This document shows positions 23,763-34,963 of a stretch of DNA of 64,000 nt, one piece after another. The DNA comes from Caenorhabditis elegans (taxonomy: Eukaryota; Nematoda; Chromadorea; Rhabditida; Rhabditidae), in NCBI RefSeq assembly GCF_000002985.6, contig NC_003280.10, positions 12,334,501 to 12,398,500 of the forward strand, given 5' to 3'. Below the pieces are notes generated by a model that was not told where the DNA came from, did not search any database, and saw nothing but the letters and a program-made list of their open reading frames with translations. Both the position numbers and the translations under genes were made by a program. Every line of letters begins with the position of its first letter. Position 1 is the stretch's first letter.

Positions 23763-23928
23763 ATCTCATTTCGGCGGGTTCTAAGTAGATCTACAAAAAT
23801 GCGCGAGGAGGGGCGCAGAGTTCTCAACTGATTTTGCATGACTGAGAACGTGTGACGTCATATTTCGGCCAAAAATTCCCGCATTTTTTGTAGATCAAAC
23901 CGTAATGGGACAGCCTGACACCACGTGA
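23763..23928. repeat. dispersed palindromic element, copy 3 (inverted orientation)
   Basis: It begins CTCATTTCGG..., carries GTAGATCTACAAAAATGCGC, ACGTGTGACGTCATAT and the GCATTTTTTGTAGATCAAAC arm, and ends GCCTGACACCACGTG. Confidence 0.9.
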
Positions 23929-24505
23929 TTTACAGAATTTCTCCATAATTTTAGCAGAAAAATGCCAAACTTTTACAGACGTTTGCTTGAATTTTCGACA
24001 TAAGTTTTCCGATTTGCAGCGTTTTCTAAAAGTTCGACAGAAGTTGAAAAAATCTCGCAAAAGTCTGACGAAGTGTGACTGCAGTAATCTTCGACAAAAA
24101 ATTAGAGTTTTGTAGAAGTGTGACAAAATTTTAGAAATGTTCCACAAACTTGGAAAAAAATTTTCACACGAATTTTCCAAAAAAAACCCAATCAAAATCA
24201 AATAATATTTATTACATAAAATGGTAAAAAGTGACACGACGGAGAAAAAAATTCCAAAAAAAAAAAGAAAAAAGTTAGAAAAAGATAGAGAAACGAAAAG
24301 AATGAAGACATAAACACACAGAAAAATTTCTTTTGCAAACATTTGCATAAAGGCAACATAACCGAATTGAAAAGGAGGAGAAGTAGAAGAAAATGTGGTT
24401 TTAAAGGGGATTTGGGAACAAGTTTTTTGAAAAAAAGTTCAAATTTTTACAAACAATTTGGTCACAATAGAACGAGATAAATAGTGGGTAAGAAGGACCA
24501 TAAGC

Positions 24506-27500
24506 CTACTCGAGCACAATCACAGAACTCCGCAGCGGTTCCACTTCGTCGGCGGCTTTCTTTTGTTTTTCTGGAAAAAAATGAAAGTTTGTGGGGTGAT
24601 TGAGGCGTGAGAATTGAATGTTCGCTTTATTGAACACATAGATAAACTGTATAGTTGCAAGAATTTAGCGATATCTAGGATATAGTTGAAACATTTTTTT
24701 TGGAAAAACTTATTTTCTAAATTTTTTCCACTTTTTACCATAATTTTAAATTATTTTTGAATTTCTTACTTTTCACAAAAATTTCAATTTTAGTTCCAAC
24801 CGAATAGACTAGATACTTCTAACTTCTACATTTTCAGGGTTACAGTAGCCTCGAAAGTACGCAAACACCGAGTGTACTAGGTACATTTTCAAAAATAGAT
24901 TTTGAAAATATACGAAAATTCCGATAAAAGAACAAAGAATTAAAACAGGAATCTGAAAATTTTTGACTAAAAATTATACGACAGATCAAAAAAATAATGG
25001 CCAAATTCCAATTTTAAGGTTTAAAATTTCGCAACCAAAATCGGGACATTTTTTTCGAATTTTTTTATTTTTCGAAATGTTCAATACAAACTCACGTGGT
25101 GCCAGGCTGTCCCATCACGGTTTGATCTATAAAAAATGCGGGAATTTTTCGCCCAAAAATATGTGACGTCAGCACGTTCTTAACCATACGAAATCAGTTG
25201 AGAACTCTGCGTCTCTTCTCCCGCATTTTTTGTAGATCTACGTAGAACAAACCGATATGAGACACTCTGACACCACGTGCAAACTTAGAATTTTTTACAA
25301 AATTTCCCAGAATTTTAGAGATTTCATACATCACTTCTAAAAGGGGAATTTGAATTTTGTTGTAAAAAATATCAGAAAAAAATTTTAATATTTTTTTTGG
25401 ATTATTTTACTGTTTTTAAAAAATTTTAAAAAAATTCAAATCTGCAATTTTTGCCTGAAAAATAATAAATTTTCTAGGATTGTCAAAATTTTTGAGAAAT
25501 GTGTACATGTGCTACACATACAGCTGGAACAACAAGCCATACACATATTATAAAATTTATGTGAAGGCATACACATACACATTTGAATAGGTAAATATTG
25601 GGAATTCAATAGATTGTGTGGAATAAAATAAAAATTTTTGGGAAGGAATTTATGGTTTTGTTGGTTATCGGTTTGGGAGGTCTGTCTTTTGGGGGACTGG
25701 AACTTTTTTTGTGAACATTTTGAATAATCGAAAAAAAAATTTAGTCTTAAAATCCCCAAAATCTCCACATTTTAGGTCTGCAAAAAAACCTCGGTGTTTG
25801 CGTACTTTTGAGGCTACCGTAACCCGCAGATTTTTTAAATTTCGCTAGAGGCTCACAATTTTTCGGCTAGGGCTAAAAAATTGCAAAATTTGTTTTGAAA
25901 AAGTGTTTAAAAAATTCCAAAACTACTTACCATTAATTTTCCTTCGCAATTCCTCCAACTTGTTGAGATACTGCGTGTCCCTTGAGTGCTTGTACTCTTC
26001 AATTGACCATTCTAGATTCGAACTCCAGCAAAGTGTCAAATATCCGCAAAATGAAAGACCCGACTGAAAAAGTGAACTTTTTTTCAAAGACCGAATTTAC
26101 TGCGACAAAAATGCAAAAATTATCACAAAATCCATGAAAAATTACCGTTTAAAAATGTATTCTATTCAAATTTTTGTTGTTGTTTTTTTTTTCAATTTTG
26201 AAAAATTCCGTCCTTATGACCCATTTTCTATTATTTAAAGCAAGTAGTTTTTACTAAAGTTTTTTTCCAAAATTATGTCGGCTGCTTCCCAATTCCCATT
26301 AAGCTTTCATACCTTTCATTTATCCGAAAATTTTTATTCAATTTCTCATTTTTCTCCATGATTGGAGATGAATATGCAAAAAAGGTGATGGAGGCCCGCG
26401 CGCGCGGGGAAAAGGGAATCGGTAATTAGAAAGAACCAGTCACCGTAATTACAGGTTGTTAGACGGTAAAAGGTTGTAAGAAATAAGGAAAACAACAATG
26501 TGTGAAATTTTGGGGGATTTAGAAATTTTAAAAAAATTGATTTTCGTACCTAAAAATTTGTTTTGCAAATTTTTTATTTTTTTCATACTCAATCAAAATA
26601 ATAAAAAAAAACCATTTTGTTCTAAAAATTAAAAATTTGAATTCCCGCCAAAAATTTTCAAATTAAATTTTGAATATTCACGGGGGTCTGGCCTTCCTTA
26701 TTGCATTTTTCGCGCTCCATTGACAATCGCCCGCCGGACTGGCAAAGCCGTGTACTCCACACGGACAAATACATTTAGTTTTACAACTAAAGTCGAGCCG
26801 CGACGCGACACGCAACGCGCCGTAAATCTACCCCAGATATGGCCTGGCCTAGTTCGGCAAACTATTCCATATCAATTTATTAGGGAAGCCTGAAATCCGT
26901 GAATATTCCGCTGAATGTAAATTTATTTTAGAATTTTCCAGTACTCATACATACAAATTGTGACCACATTCAATTAGAAAAGTATGAAAATTTGAAAAAA
27001 ACCTTAAACCAGACTCCGCCCATATAATGGCCTTCTACTTACCTTAACATGAGCATACATTGCAAGGAAAAAGCTAAGGAAAAACACCATCGCCGCGATC
27101 AGCGTCACCGTTGACAATACATTTTCGGCTTCTTCTCGCCGATAAGACTCGTCTTTTGTTGAGGCATTAACCGTTATATCACCTGGAAAAATATTAATAA
27201 AATCTTCTTTTATTAAAGCTGTTTTAGCTGCTGAGTTATAGCTATTTAAATCTATATAATTAGGAAAGTGATCCAAAAATTCAAATTTGAAGGTTCACCC
27301 TTCCCTTTTTCAAAAAAAAACTCACCAATTCGTTTCCTGGCACCTAACACCACTGTCGGTACTGATGATTCTTCTGAAGCCGTCGCTACTGCTGTGAGAG
27401 ACGGCGGAGCGGCCGGAGGTACATCACTCACTACGCCTTCCACGTTTAGTGGTTGAGTACTGAAAAATAAAACTATTTACACGAGCTGGGGTTCGAACTT

Positions 27501-28244
27501 TGATGATCAGATTGGTAGGCGTGTGTGCTACCAGTTGAGCTATAGCGCCCGTGCAGGCGTGGCTCGAAAAAAAGACGGAACTTACCGATTCCTAAGCTCG
27601 CCTTGCGACGACGATAACCCGTAGCTCTTCTCGAGCTGAAAACAGACGACAGTGGAGAATGCGGATAATATCATGAGAACAATTGCGACGACGAAGAGTG
27701 TGTAGAAGCGAATGTCGGCTTGCGCACACTGTGGAAGCTTCATTTCGCGGTACTATAAAGTTTTTTAGATTTTTTAGAGTGAGTATGATACAGTAGTTAG
27801 ATTTACTTTAAGCACCCGACGTCTTCGATATTTATAGAGGCATAGTTCGCATATTGCAGGCCGATGCAGCTTTCTCGACGAAATGTCGAGCCAGTGCTGG
27901 AAATGTACCGTATTCTTTTCATGACATGTAGGAGACGGCGAATTTTGTGCCGCCATAGCTCAGTCGGTTAGAGCGTGGGTCTAATAAGCCCAAGGTCGCA
28001 GGTTCGACCCCTGCTGGCGGCAAAATTTTTATTTTCCTAATTCTTCTTTTTTCACTTTACTTCCCAAAAAAACCATTTTCAATTTCATTTTCTGGTTGAA
28101 AACCGAAATCCGAGGACTAACCATTAAACACGACACATGTACATATTGCAAAGATCCAGAACATCTACAAGGAGAAATCAGCGGATCATTTGAGTCTGGA
28201 GGCCAACAGCAATGACAAATCCTACATAAAGGCTCGTTCGACAT
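24506..28244 (-). CDS. MARCH-type (RING-CH) membrane E3 ubiquitin ligase
   Basis: Minus-strand exons 28122-28244, 27807-27896, 27586-27752, 27326-27459, 27043-27182, 25931-26063 and 24506-24570 join in phase to 283 residues. Residues 7-60 form a C4HC3 RING-CH domain with canonical spacing: CRIC, CRC (26-28), HVSC (36-39), then CELC (57-60) in exon 2. Hydrophobic segments at about 87-109 (FYTLFVVAIVLMILSAF) and 193-217 (VLSTVTLIAAMVFFLSFFLA), plus a short GLSFCGYLTLCW, fit the two-helix MARCH1/8-type layout. These proteins ubiquitinate membrane cargo in the endosomal or secretory system (family knowledge). A Pro/Ala/Ser-rich loop lies between the helices, and the tail ends VIVLE. The start is the ATG 18 bp before the first zinc Cys codon. 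Which worm marc gene this is was not established. Confidence 0.88.
24838..25824. repeat. inverted repeat pair in MARCH intron 6
   Basis: GTTACAGTAGCCTCGAAAGT / ACGCAAACACCGAG at 24838-24871 is mirrored by CTCGGTGTTTGCGTAC ... GGCTACCGTAAC at 25791-25824. Copies of the same 34-bp block occur elsewhere (for example 29658-29690). The arms are about 920 bp apart and enclose palindromic element copy 4. Confidence 0.8.
25093..25279. repeat. dispersed palindromic element, copy 4 (complete)
   Basis: A complete copy from CACGTGGTGCCAGGCTGT to CTCTGACACCACGTG, flanked on both sides by CAAACT, a perfect 6-bp target-site-like duplication. The core contains TGACGTCA. Confidence 0.92.
26682..26900. repeat. 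GC-rich dispersed repeat in MARCH intron 5
   Basis: A GC-rich island in an AT-rich intron: CGCCCGCCGGACTGGCAAAG, GTCGAGCCGCGACGCGACAC, GCAACGCGCCGTAAATCTAC. I recognise the CGCGACGCGACACGC motif as a common dispersed C. elegans repeat (from memory). The ends were not defined. Confidence 0.5.
27487..27552 (-). pseudogene. tRNA-like pseudogene in MARCH intron 3
   Basis: The reverse complement reads GGGCGCTATAGCTCAACTGG ... AAAGTTCGAACCCCAGC, with good A- and B-box blocks (TAGCTCAACTGGTAGCA, GTTCGAACCCC). The acceptor and anticodon arms do not pair well, so it is probably not functional. It is more tRNA-like in the D arm than the ras-1 cluster modules. Confidence 0.55.
27949..28022 (+). tRNA. 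tRNA-Ile (anticodon AAU)
   Basis: A complete 74-nt cloverleaf: acceptor GCCGCCA/TGGCGGC (7 bp), D arm GCTC-AGTCGGTTA-GAGC, anticodon arm TGGGT-CTAATAA-GCCCA with anticodon AAT (AAU), T arm GCAGG-TTCGACC-CCTGC, and discriminator A. No intron. The internal A box (TAGCTCAGTCGGTTAGAGC) and B box (GGTTCGACCCC) are intact, and a T-rich stretch (AAAATTTTTATTTTCC) follows as a Pol III terminator. It lies antisense inside intron 1 of the MARCH gene. Confidence 0.97.
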
Positions 28245-28419
28245 GTCAGAACGTGCCAATGAGTATACAGATGAAGCTGATGGAGATGGTAGTTCCTGGA
28301 ATTATTAGAAATGAGTTTTTTACTAGGAATTTTGCTATAAAAGTGATTTTAAAGGAGGTAACTTTTTCAATATTTTCAAGCAGAAAATCTAGAAAATTCT
28401 AGGAACTTGAATGGAAAAT

Positions 28420-28880
28420 CAAGAACCTTTCAACTAACAAGATATGCAAAAAATAAAATTAAACATTTTGTCAGTTGACAGCTTTTTGATATGTATTATA
28501 GTTTTTGACTTATAGCGAGTTGAAGCGGAAAAGTCAGTTGCAGTGTTAATTCGGAAAAACTTTAAGCGACTACAACTCAACTAATACGTTAGGTATCAAA
28601 ATGTGGTTCACTAACAAAATATGCAAAATTTAATAACAAACATTTTATCAGCTGACATTTTTCTGATATCTTTCATGGTTTTTGACTTATAGCAAGTTGA
28701 AGCTGAAAAGTCAATTGCAGTGTTTTTTCGTAAGAACTACAAACAGGTATATCTCGACATGGATTAGAAATAGAAAAAAGTTGTCAACTGGTAAAATATA
28801 CAGAGTTTCTTAGTGAACATTTTATTAGTTAACACTTTTTTGTTATGTTTTATAGTTTTTGAAGTTGAAGCTGAGAAGGT
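28420..28880. repeat. degenerate tandem repeat, about 178-bp period
   Basis: GTTTTTGACTTATAGCGAGT / TGAAGC...AAAAGTCA.TTGCAGTGTT occurs at about 28500 and 28678, with a shortened version at about 28854. Each is preceded by an AACATTTTATCAGTTGACA-type block. There is no coding potential. Confidence 0.75.
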
Positions 28881-29388
28881 GTCAAAATTAGTTTAGGCGG
28901 TATTCATGCCTGTCTAGGTATCTTCACGGAGCCGAAAAAACGCGTAAATTATGATAAGGCAGGCGTAGGTCACCTAGAGATTTAGGCACTTTATTGAAAA
29001 GGTTGACAGAAATATAATCTATACCTAACTATACAAAAAAGCCAAGGATTATATAGCAAAATCCACCCACCATATGCATCAGGATTAGGAATACGAATAA
29101 GAAAATGGAATAGAAGAAATAAATGCAATTTTGTCCAAGAGATGAACATAAAATGAACAAAAGGTGGGTGATATGGACAGATGGGGGCACCTGTCGTGCG
29201 CCTGGTACGATTAACTTTTCACCTATTGGCGACTGTAAGGAACGCCCTTGAGAGGAGGTAAGGCTAATGGAGTAAGGAATTCTTCTATGGTGGGATTTGA
29301 AACACCTGGCGCGATTTTTTTGTTTGTTTCAAAATTGGGTGGGGAAATATTTTTGAAAAGGGTTCACAATTTTCTAAAGTCACATTTA

Positions 29389-29543
29389 CACGTGGTGCCA
29401 GGCAGTCCCTTAACGGTTTGATCTACAAAAAATGCGGGAATTTTTCGCCCAAAAAAATGGGACGTGAGCACGTTCTTAACCATTCCGCATTTTTTGTAGA
29501 TCTACGTAGATCAAGCCAAAATGAGACACTCTGAAACCACGTG
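29389..29543. repeat. dispersed palindromic element, copy 5 (internally deleted)
   Basis: Complete ends CACGTGGTGCCAGGCAGT and CTCTGAAACCACGTG, but the core between the ACGTGAGCACG and CCGCATTTTTTG blocks is shortened by about 30 bp. The flanks CATTTA and CATTTT match at 5 of 6 positions. Confidence 0.88.
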
Positions 29544-29691
29544 CATTTTCAGTCAGAAAAATTGAATTTCGATTTGAATATTCGAAATCCTGAGAAAATT
29601 TCAGACTAAACCCCACAAACTAGACATGTTTAGCGATACTTTGAAAATTGTGAGATTACTGTAGGCCCGAAAGTACGCAAACACCGAGGAG

Positions 29692-32523
29692 CTAGCCCGC
29701 GCACACCGGATACACCACAAAACACGCAAAGTTACGGCAATTGCAGATTTCGAGCTAAAAATTGTTGGGTAGATCAAGAAAATGGTGGGGAATTCGAATT
29801 TTGATATGAAAATTTGTGAAAATTGTTGGAAAAATTTTAAATACATATATTTTTACTATTAAATACGAATAATTTAATACGTATAAAAAACTATAAAACT
29901 CTACCTTTTGAGTTTTAGGACACGTTAAGTCGGTTGTCGAACAATGGTGACAAAGGATTCCCAACTGCGATACGTCCTTTTCGAGCCCTTTCTCCAGGTC
30001 CATAGCGTCCATTCCTGCAAGAAATCACCACTTTACTTGATTAAAGTGTACCCCGGGAACATTTCTTGGGCGGTCCAGAATACCCTAACTTTTTTACTAG
30101 CCTACGACTTCTCAAGAAGGTTAATGAATTCAGAACAAAATTTTGCATTTTGTGTACTATAACAATGGAACAAAAGGGGCGAAAACTTTTCGGATGACCG
30201 CACTAAATAGGTATTGCCTGCAAAATTTAGAAATTTTTGGTTTTTGGAACAATTTGCACCCAGAGAGTGTCAGTGCCTTCTTGGCATTTGGCTTTAGCTT
30301 CTTGCCCAAGTTTGGCCCAAAACATATTAACTTGGGCAAAAGTTGGGCAACACTTAGGCAAAACTTGGATTTAGGCGACATCATAGTTTAACACAAGTTT
30401 CACCCAACTCTTGTCAAACTTCTACCCAAGTTTGAACCGAAACAAAAAAAATTTTGGCCGGTGAAACTTGGGTCAAACTTTGATGTCGAATGAATCCAAG
30501 TTTTGCCAAAGTCTTGATAAAGTTTTGCCCAACCTTTGCCCAAGTTTAGCCAACTTCTGATCCTAAAAGGATTAAAGGATTAAAGGACGATCCGTTCTTC
30601 AAGTGCTATGCACTGCGGATCTGGGATTCAGGTACACTGCCTGGTGGTGATCCCTCTGGGCTGTAATTTAAGCCACGTCCTAGCCGGGGACTGTGGCCGA
30701 TAATCCAGTCGTGGATTGCTCCACTTCCCAATAGAGGCTGGGTAAACCTAGGGGGTGAGGCCGGACTTGAACTCGTGACCTCCAGACTGCTAGCGGCCAC
30801 CACTACCGACTGAGCTATCTGCCCCTAATATTTTTTGGGCCAAATTCCGAGTTTTGCCAGCCTACTAAACGGCTCCGTACCTTCGCTTCGCAACGGAATA
30901 AGTTTTTTTCTCAATTTTTAAAATTTCAAATCACCAACCCGAGTTGCTCGTCGGCTCCTCGTCGTGCAACGATAACAACGATCCGATCGCGTCGATCCGC
31001 GATTTTTTCTTCTCGAAATTTCGATTTTCCTCCTCCTGCGTTACGGTTACTCTCGATGGATTCTTCAATTGATGCACTTTTCTACCCGAATGACACCGCG
31101 TCGTTGTTGAGACAAATACTGATGCTGCAAAAATTAGAAAAAATACGTGTTTTAAATAATAAATTTTTGCCAGCCAGTGATAGTTTTCGAATTAAAAAAA
31201 ATTTTTAAAAAGGGCGTGCCCTGCCACGTCCCGCTCACAAAATTGGCGTTTTCAGACTCCGCCCATCTAACGGCTTTTCGAAAATTGATTTCCTGGGATA
31301 CAAAACTCTGAAAAAGAGCCAAGAAAATGAGAAAAAAATTGGTACGAAAAAAAAACGACGACGAGCTGGAAGAGGGGTTCCGTAGCCAGTTTTGTTTTTC
31401 ATTTTCCTTTTTTTTTTCAGTGCCTTCTCATCTTCCTCTCCTCGCCCTGACTAATGGTGTTTTTTCCATTGGGAGAGGGGGTATGGGGTCGGTTACAAAA
31501 AGAATTTTTTTCTGAATTATTCATAAGCACCCGTGGTGAGGAATTTATTTTACACCGAAATTTTTTCTGACCGAATTTTTCAAAATAATTAGTGACGACC
31601 ACACTTTTGGGCTCATTGAGCACACAAATTTTGGTGGGAAGTTAAGAAGTTCAAGAATTCAAAGGCCTATTTGAAAACACTAAAATTATTATAAAACGCC
31701 AAGAGAGGGTGGTTGACCCTTGGGCAAACAGTCCAGGTTCCAACAAAAATATTTACCCCCCCCCCCTCGCTAGGTAAGGTGTGCCCCAAATGTCTTAGGC
31801 GGGTAGGGGTCTTGGAGATGAATTTGCAAAAGTTGGTGGAGAAAACGGGCAAAAATGGGCAAAACTTTGGGGAAAACCGGCAAAATCTGACTAATTTGAA
31901 AGAGAACGGCGTTAAGGCGTAGGCATGGGCAGAAATCTGGGTCAAAAAACGGGCAAAGTTACTGGAATTGTCAAGTTTTTATTTGGAGGGCAAAACGGAC
32001 AAAAATTTGGGCAAAAATTGGGCAAAACTAGGGCAACGTGGAGGCAAAATACCCGCGTATTAAAAACCAGAAATTCAAAATTTTTGGCGAAATTTAATTT
32101 CGACGGCTACGGTGGGCGAAAACGGGCAAAAGACGGGCCAAGTTACCGGAATTGCCAATGTTTGACTTGAAAGGCGAAACAGGCAAAACAATTTGGGCAA
32201 AAATTGGGCAAAATTAGAATAATGTGGAGGCAAAATACCGGCATATTAAAAACCAGAAAGTTAGAGGGCGAAAACGGGCAAAAAATGATCTCCAAAAAAG
32301 CCGCCTCACCTGTAGAATCTTCAAAACTATTCAATGAATGCGACTTCGTGAGCCCGATCACAGTTCCACCACCTCCATTCGTGGTGACTGTCATCGCCGA
32401 TGGTCGTGCTCCTCCGCCACACCCCGAGCCACCACCCACTTGCTCCATACACCTCGTCGTCGTTGATGTGGTGGCTGGTGAGACGAACGAGGCGGTCGAG
32501 AACAGGCGAATTCGTTCGCCCAT
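29692..32523 (-). CDS. unrecognised protein, 3' half of a Ser/Gly-rich gene (190 codons)
   Basis: Minus-strand exons 32310-32523, 30939-31124, 29905-30014 and 29692-29754 join in phase from ATG 32523 to TAG. The product starts MGERIRLFSTASF, has a Ser/Thr region, a Gly-rich run (GGGSGCGGGA), a basic/acidic segment (NFEKKKSRIDAIGSLLSLHDEE), and ends with clustered cysteines (CHHCSTTDLTC ... CNCRNFACF). The Cys pattern suggests a small metal-binding tail, but no family is recognised. The ATG follows directly after TTCTTGCAG. It is therefore either the SL trans-splice site of a short transcript or a phase-0 internal exon joined to the exons at 41956-45029. The last exon is short (20 codons), and dispersed-repeat DNA begins right after its stop, so the C-terminus is the least certain part. 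Confidence 0.6.
30566..30825 (-). mobile_element. tRNA-derived SINE-like element
   Basis: On the minus strand it begins with a tRNA-like head, GGGGCAGATAGCTCAGTCGG...GGTCACGAGTTCAAGTCC (A and B boxes intact). A unique body of about 170 bp follows (CCAGCCTCTATTGGGAAGTG ... GGCAGTGTACCTGAATCC), then a short tandem tail TTTAATCC-TTTAATCC. A head, body and simple-repeat tail is the classic SINE layout. It sits in the intron between exons 30014 and 30939 of the minus-strand gene. SINEs are scarce in C. elegans (general knowledge). Confidence 0.7.
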
Positions 32524-33953
32524 CTGCAAGAATTGTTTATATTTTTTAAGGGAAGCTTGAGAGAAAAATGTGCAAAAAAAAGATGCTCGGCGAGCAGGAA
32601 AAAGGTGTCAAAGTGACTAGGTCAAATTAATTTCTAAATTTAGATTTGAAGATGTAAAAGTACAAAGTTTACGGGACGTTTTCAAATTTGTATTAAAGTT
32701 GGCAAAAGTTGATATAAATCACCAAAAAATTTCCAAAACTCCACTAAATCTCTACAAAAAAGTCTACAAAAATCTTCACTTCTACCAAGACCTTTCTAAA
32801 ACTTAATAAACGTCTAAAAAAAGAGACATTTTGAAAAGTGTACACATATTAGAAACGGAGGAAGGGAGGAAGTACATGTATAGCAAGCAAAAGCATAAGC
32901 ACCGCCCGTGTTGGAGCGAGCACAGACACTGAATTGTAATTTCCGTTCCCCACTCTTTCACTCTCTTCAAATGGGGAAGGAGAGGGGTCCCAGTGCTTTT
33001 GGACACAAAAAGGTTAAGAGAAAGTAGACATAGGCAGGCAGGTGGAATAGGTATTGGAAAGCTGACAAAAGTTGACAAAAATTCACAGAAAATTGCAGAA
33101 TTCTTGGAGAAGTTTGTAGAAAGTTAGGGGGAACAGAAATTTGGCAGAAGTTAGCAAAAGTTTACAAAAAGTAGGCAGAAATTTGCAAAAAAAGGTAGAA
33201 GTATAGCGAAAGTTGGTGGAAAATTGCAGAAAATTGACAGAAATTTGCGAAACTTGGCCGAAAGTTGACAAAAAGTCGGTACACGTTAGAAGAAGTTAGA
33301 AGAAGTATAGCGAAAGTTGCTTAAAAATTGTAGAAAGTTGCCAGAAAACTGGCAAACTATTGAAAAAATGAATAGAAGTTTGCAGAAATTTGGCGGAAGT
33401 TGGCAGACTTTAGTAGGAGGTTCCCAGAAATTGATAAAAATTGCAAAAAATTGCATGGAGATTTGACGAAAGTTAACAAAAAATGGTAGAAAGGTGCCAA
33501 AAACTGGCAGAAATTTGTTGAAAGTTGACAGACTTCTGCAGAAATTTTCAAAAAATCAGCAAAAATATGCAGAAGTTAGCAGAAAGTTAAACGAAGGTTG
33601 CACAAAAGTTAGCGTCCAAAAAAAGTAAAAATTATTCAAAGTTAGCGAAAAGGCCAGAACATCAACTAAAAGTTTATCTAACTAAGAGGCGAAACTTCTA
33701 TTAAAAATTCTGCTCTTTCTGCTCTCCTAAGCTCCATTTTTCGTACTTCTCAAACCTTAGTCACATCTGTACTTTTGATGAAATTCCGGAAAAAAGGAAC
33801 GTATATATCATGTGAAAGTCATAAATAATTCAGAACTCTATGCCACAAGTTCAGAAAATTAAATGAATCATTTTCGGTTTTTTAAGAGCCGCAGGGAAAG
33901 CTTATAAGAGGCTTATAACATTTAAAAGTTATAGTACAAAAAATACTACAAAG

Positions 33954-34246
33954 TCGGTGGTGGACGAGAATTGCCGTTCGGCAAATTGGAAAATTGCCGA
34001 TTTGCCGATTTGCCGGAAATTTTCATTTCCGGCAATTTGCCAATTTGCCGTTTGCCGAACATATAATTGCCGGAAGATTTTAGAGGAATTTTTTATAAGG
34101 GAAACACTAAAAAATGTGCTTTTTTAAAATTAAAAAAAAGCGGAACAAAATTTAAATTCAATTTTCCGAATTGCCAGAAATTTCCAACTCCGGCAATTTG
34201 CCAATTTGCCGATTTGCCGGAAACTATTGTTTGCCGCCCACCCCTG
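33954..34246. mobile_element. non-autonomous hAT-like element, TTTGCCGG family
   Basis: A 293-bp copy. The right end GCCGCCCACCCCTG is intact and the left end TCGGTGGTGGACGAG is eroded. It is flanked by CTACAAAG (33946-33953) and CTCCAAAG (34247-34254), an 8-bp duplication with one mismatch. The interior repeats TTTGCCGATTTGCCGG. Confidence 0.82.
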
Positions 34247-34465
34247 CTCCAAAGACAGCTGCAAACCAATTTTACGACCCCCCACCCCCCTCTACTCGAA
34301 CACAACGAATTTAACAAGAAATGCCCATAAATCACTCGAACCGGATTGCATCAAGAAAGGGATCCTAAATGTGTAGGTACGAATAATCTTGCACACAAAT
34401 TAGACGTTTTCTTGGCTCCGCCCATTTTCTTGGGGGCGGGAGAGAAGCGGAGTGTCGTTGTTTTA

Positions 34466-34634
34466 GTCTCAATTTGGTTTGATCTACGTAGATCTAAAAA
34501 ATGCGGGAGTTGAGACGCAGAGCTCTCAATTAATTTCGCATTGTTTAGAACGTGCTGACGTCACATTTTTTTGGGCAAAAAAATCCCGCATTTTTTGTAG
34601 GTCAATCCGTAAGTGGTCAGCCTGGCATCACATG
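34466..34634. repeat. dispersed palindromic element, copy 6 (inverted orientation)
   Basis: GGTTTGATCTACGTAGATCT, then GAGACGCAGAGCTCTC, the core CGTGCTGACGTCACA and CCCGCATTTTTTGTAGGTC, ending GCCTGGCATCACATG. Confidence 0.88.
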
Positions 34635-34904
34635 GAGTGGCTAGTAGTCGTAGTGGCTAGTAGTGAGATAATTTCAGGAAAACAACGACACTCCGATATC
34701 CCGGTGAGCTTAGGGAGACCGTATTGTAGTTAGCGATAATTTGAACCAAAAAATATCGAAACTCGCATATCAGCGAAGCAAAAAAAAACAAGAAAAAGAA
34801 GAAGCAACATGGAAAAATGAAAAACTGAGGGACATAGACACACTGAGACGTGTGTGTGTGTATCACTGATCACATGTTTTTGGCGGTGGTTTTGTTCCCC
34901 TTTG

Positions 34905-34963
34905 CCCCCCCCCCCCCCCCAGCAGCGCTTCCTGTCTCTCTCCCATAGCCCCCCCCCCCCCCC
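34905..34963. repeat. paired poly-C tracts (C16 and C15)
   Basis: C16 at 34905-34920 and C15 at 34949-34963, separated by 28 bp. G-quadruplex potential on the minus strand. Confidence 0.95.

Larger units (their letters stand above)
28245..29691. other. spacer upstream of the MARCH gene
   Basis: No exon is recognised. It holds a degenerate tandem repeat (28420-28880) and palindromic element copy 5. The MARCH promoter should lie next to 28245. Confidence 0.5.

Noticed and set aside
28245..28259. Start of the MARCH protein five codons further upstream
   Set aside because: That start would be TTG; the ATG at 28244 is the first Met before the zinc-binding cysteines.
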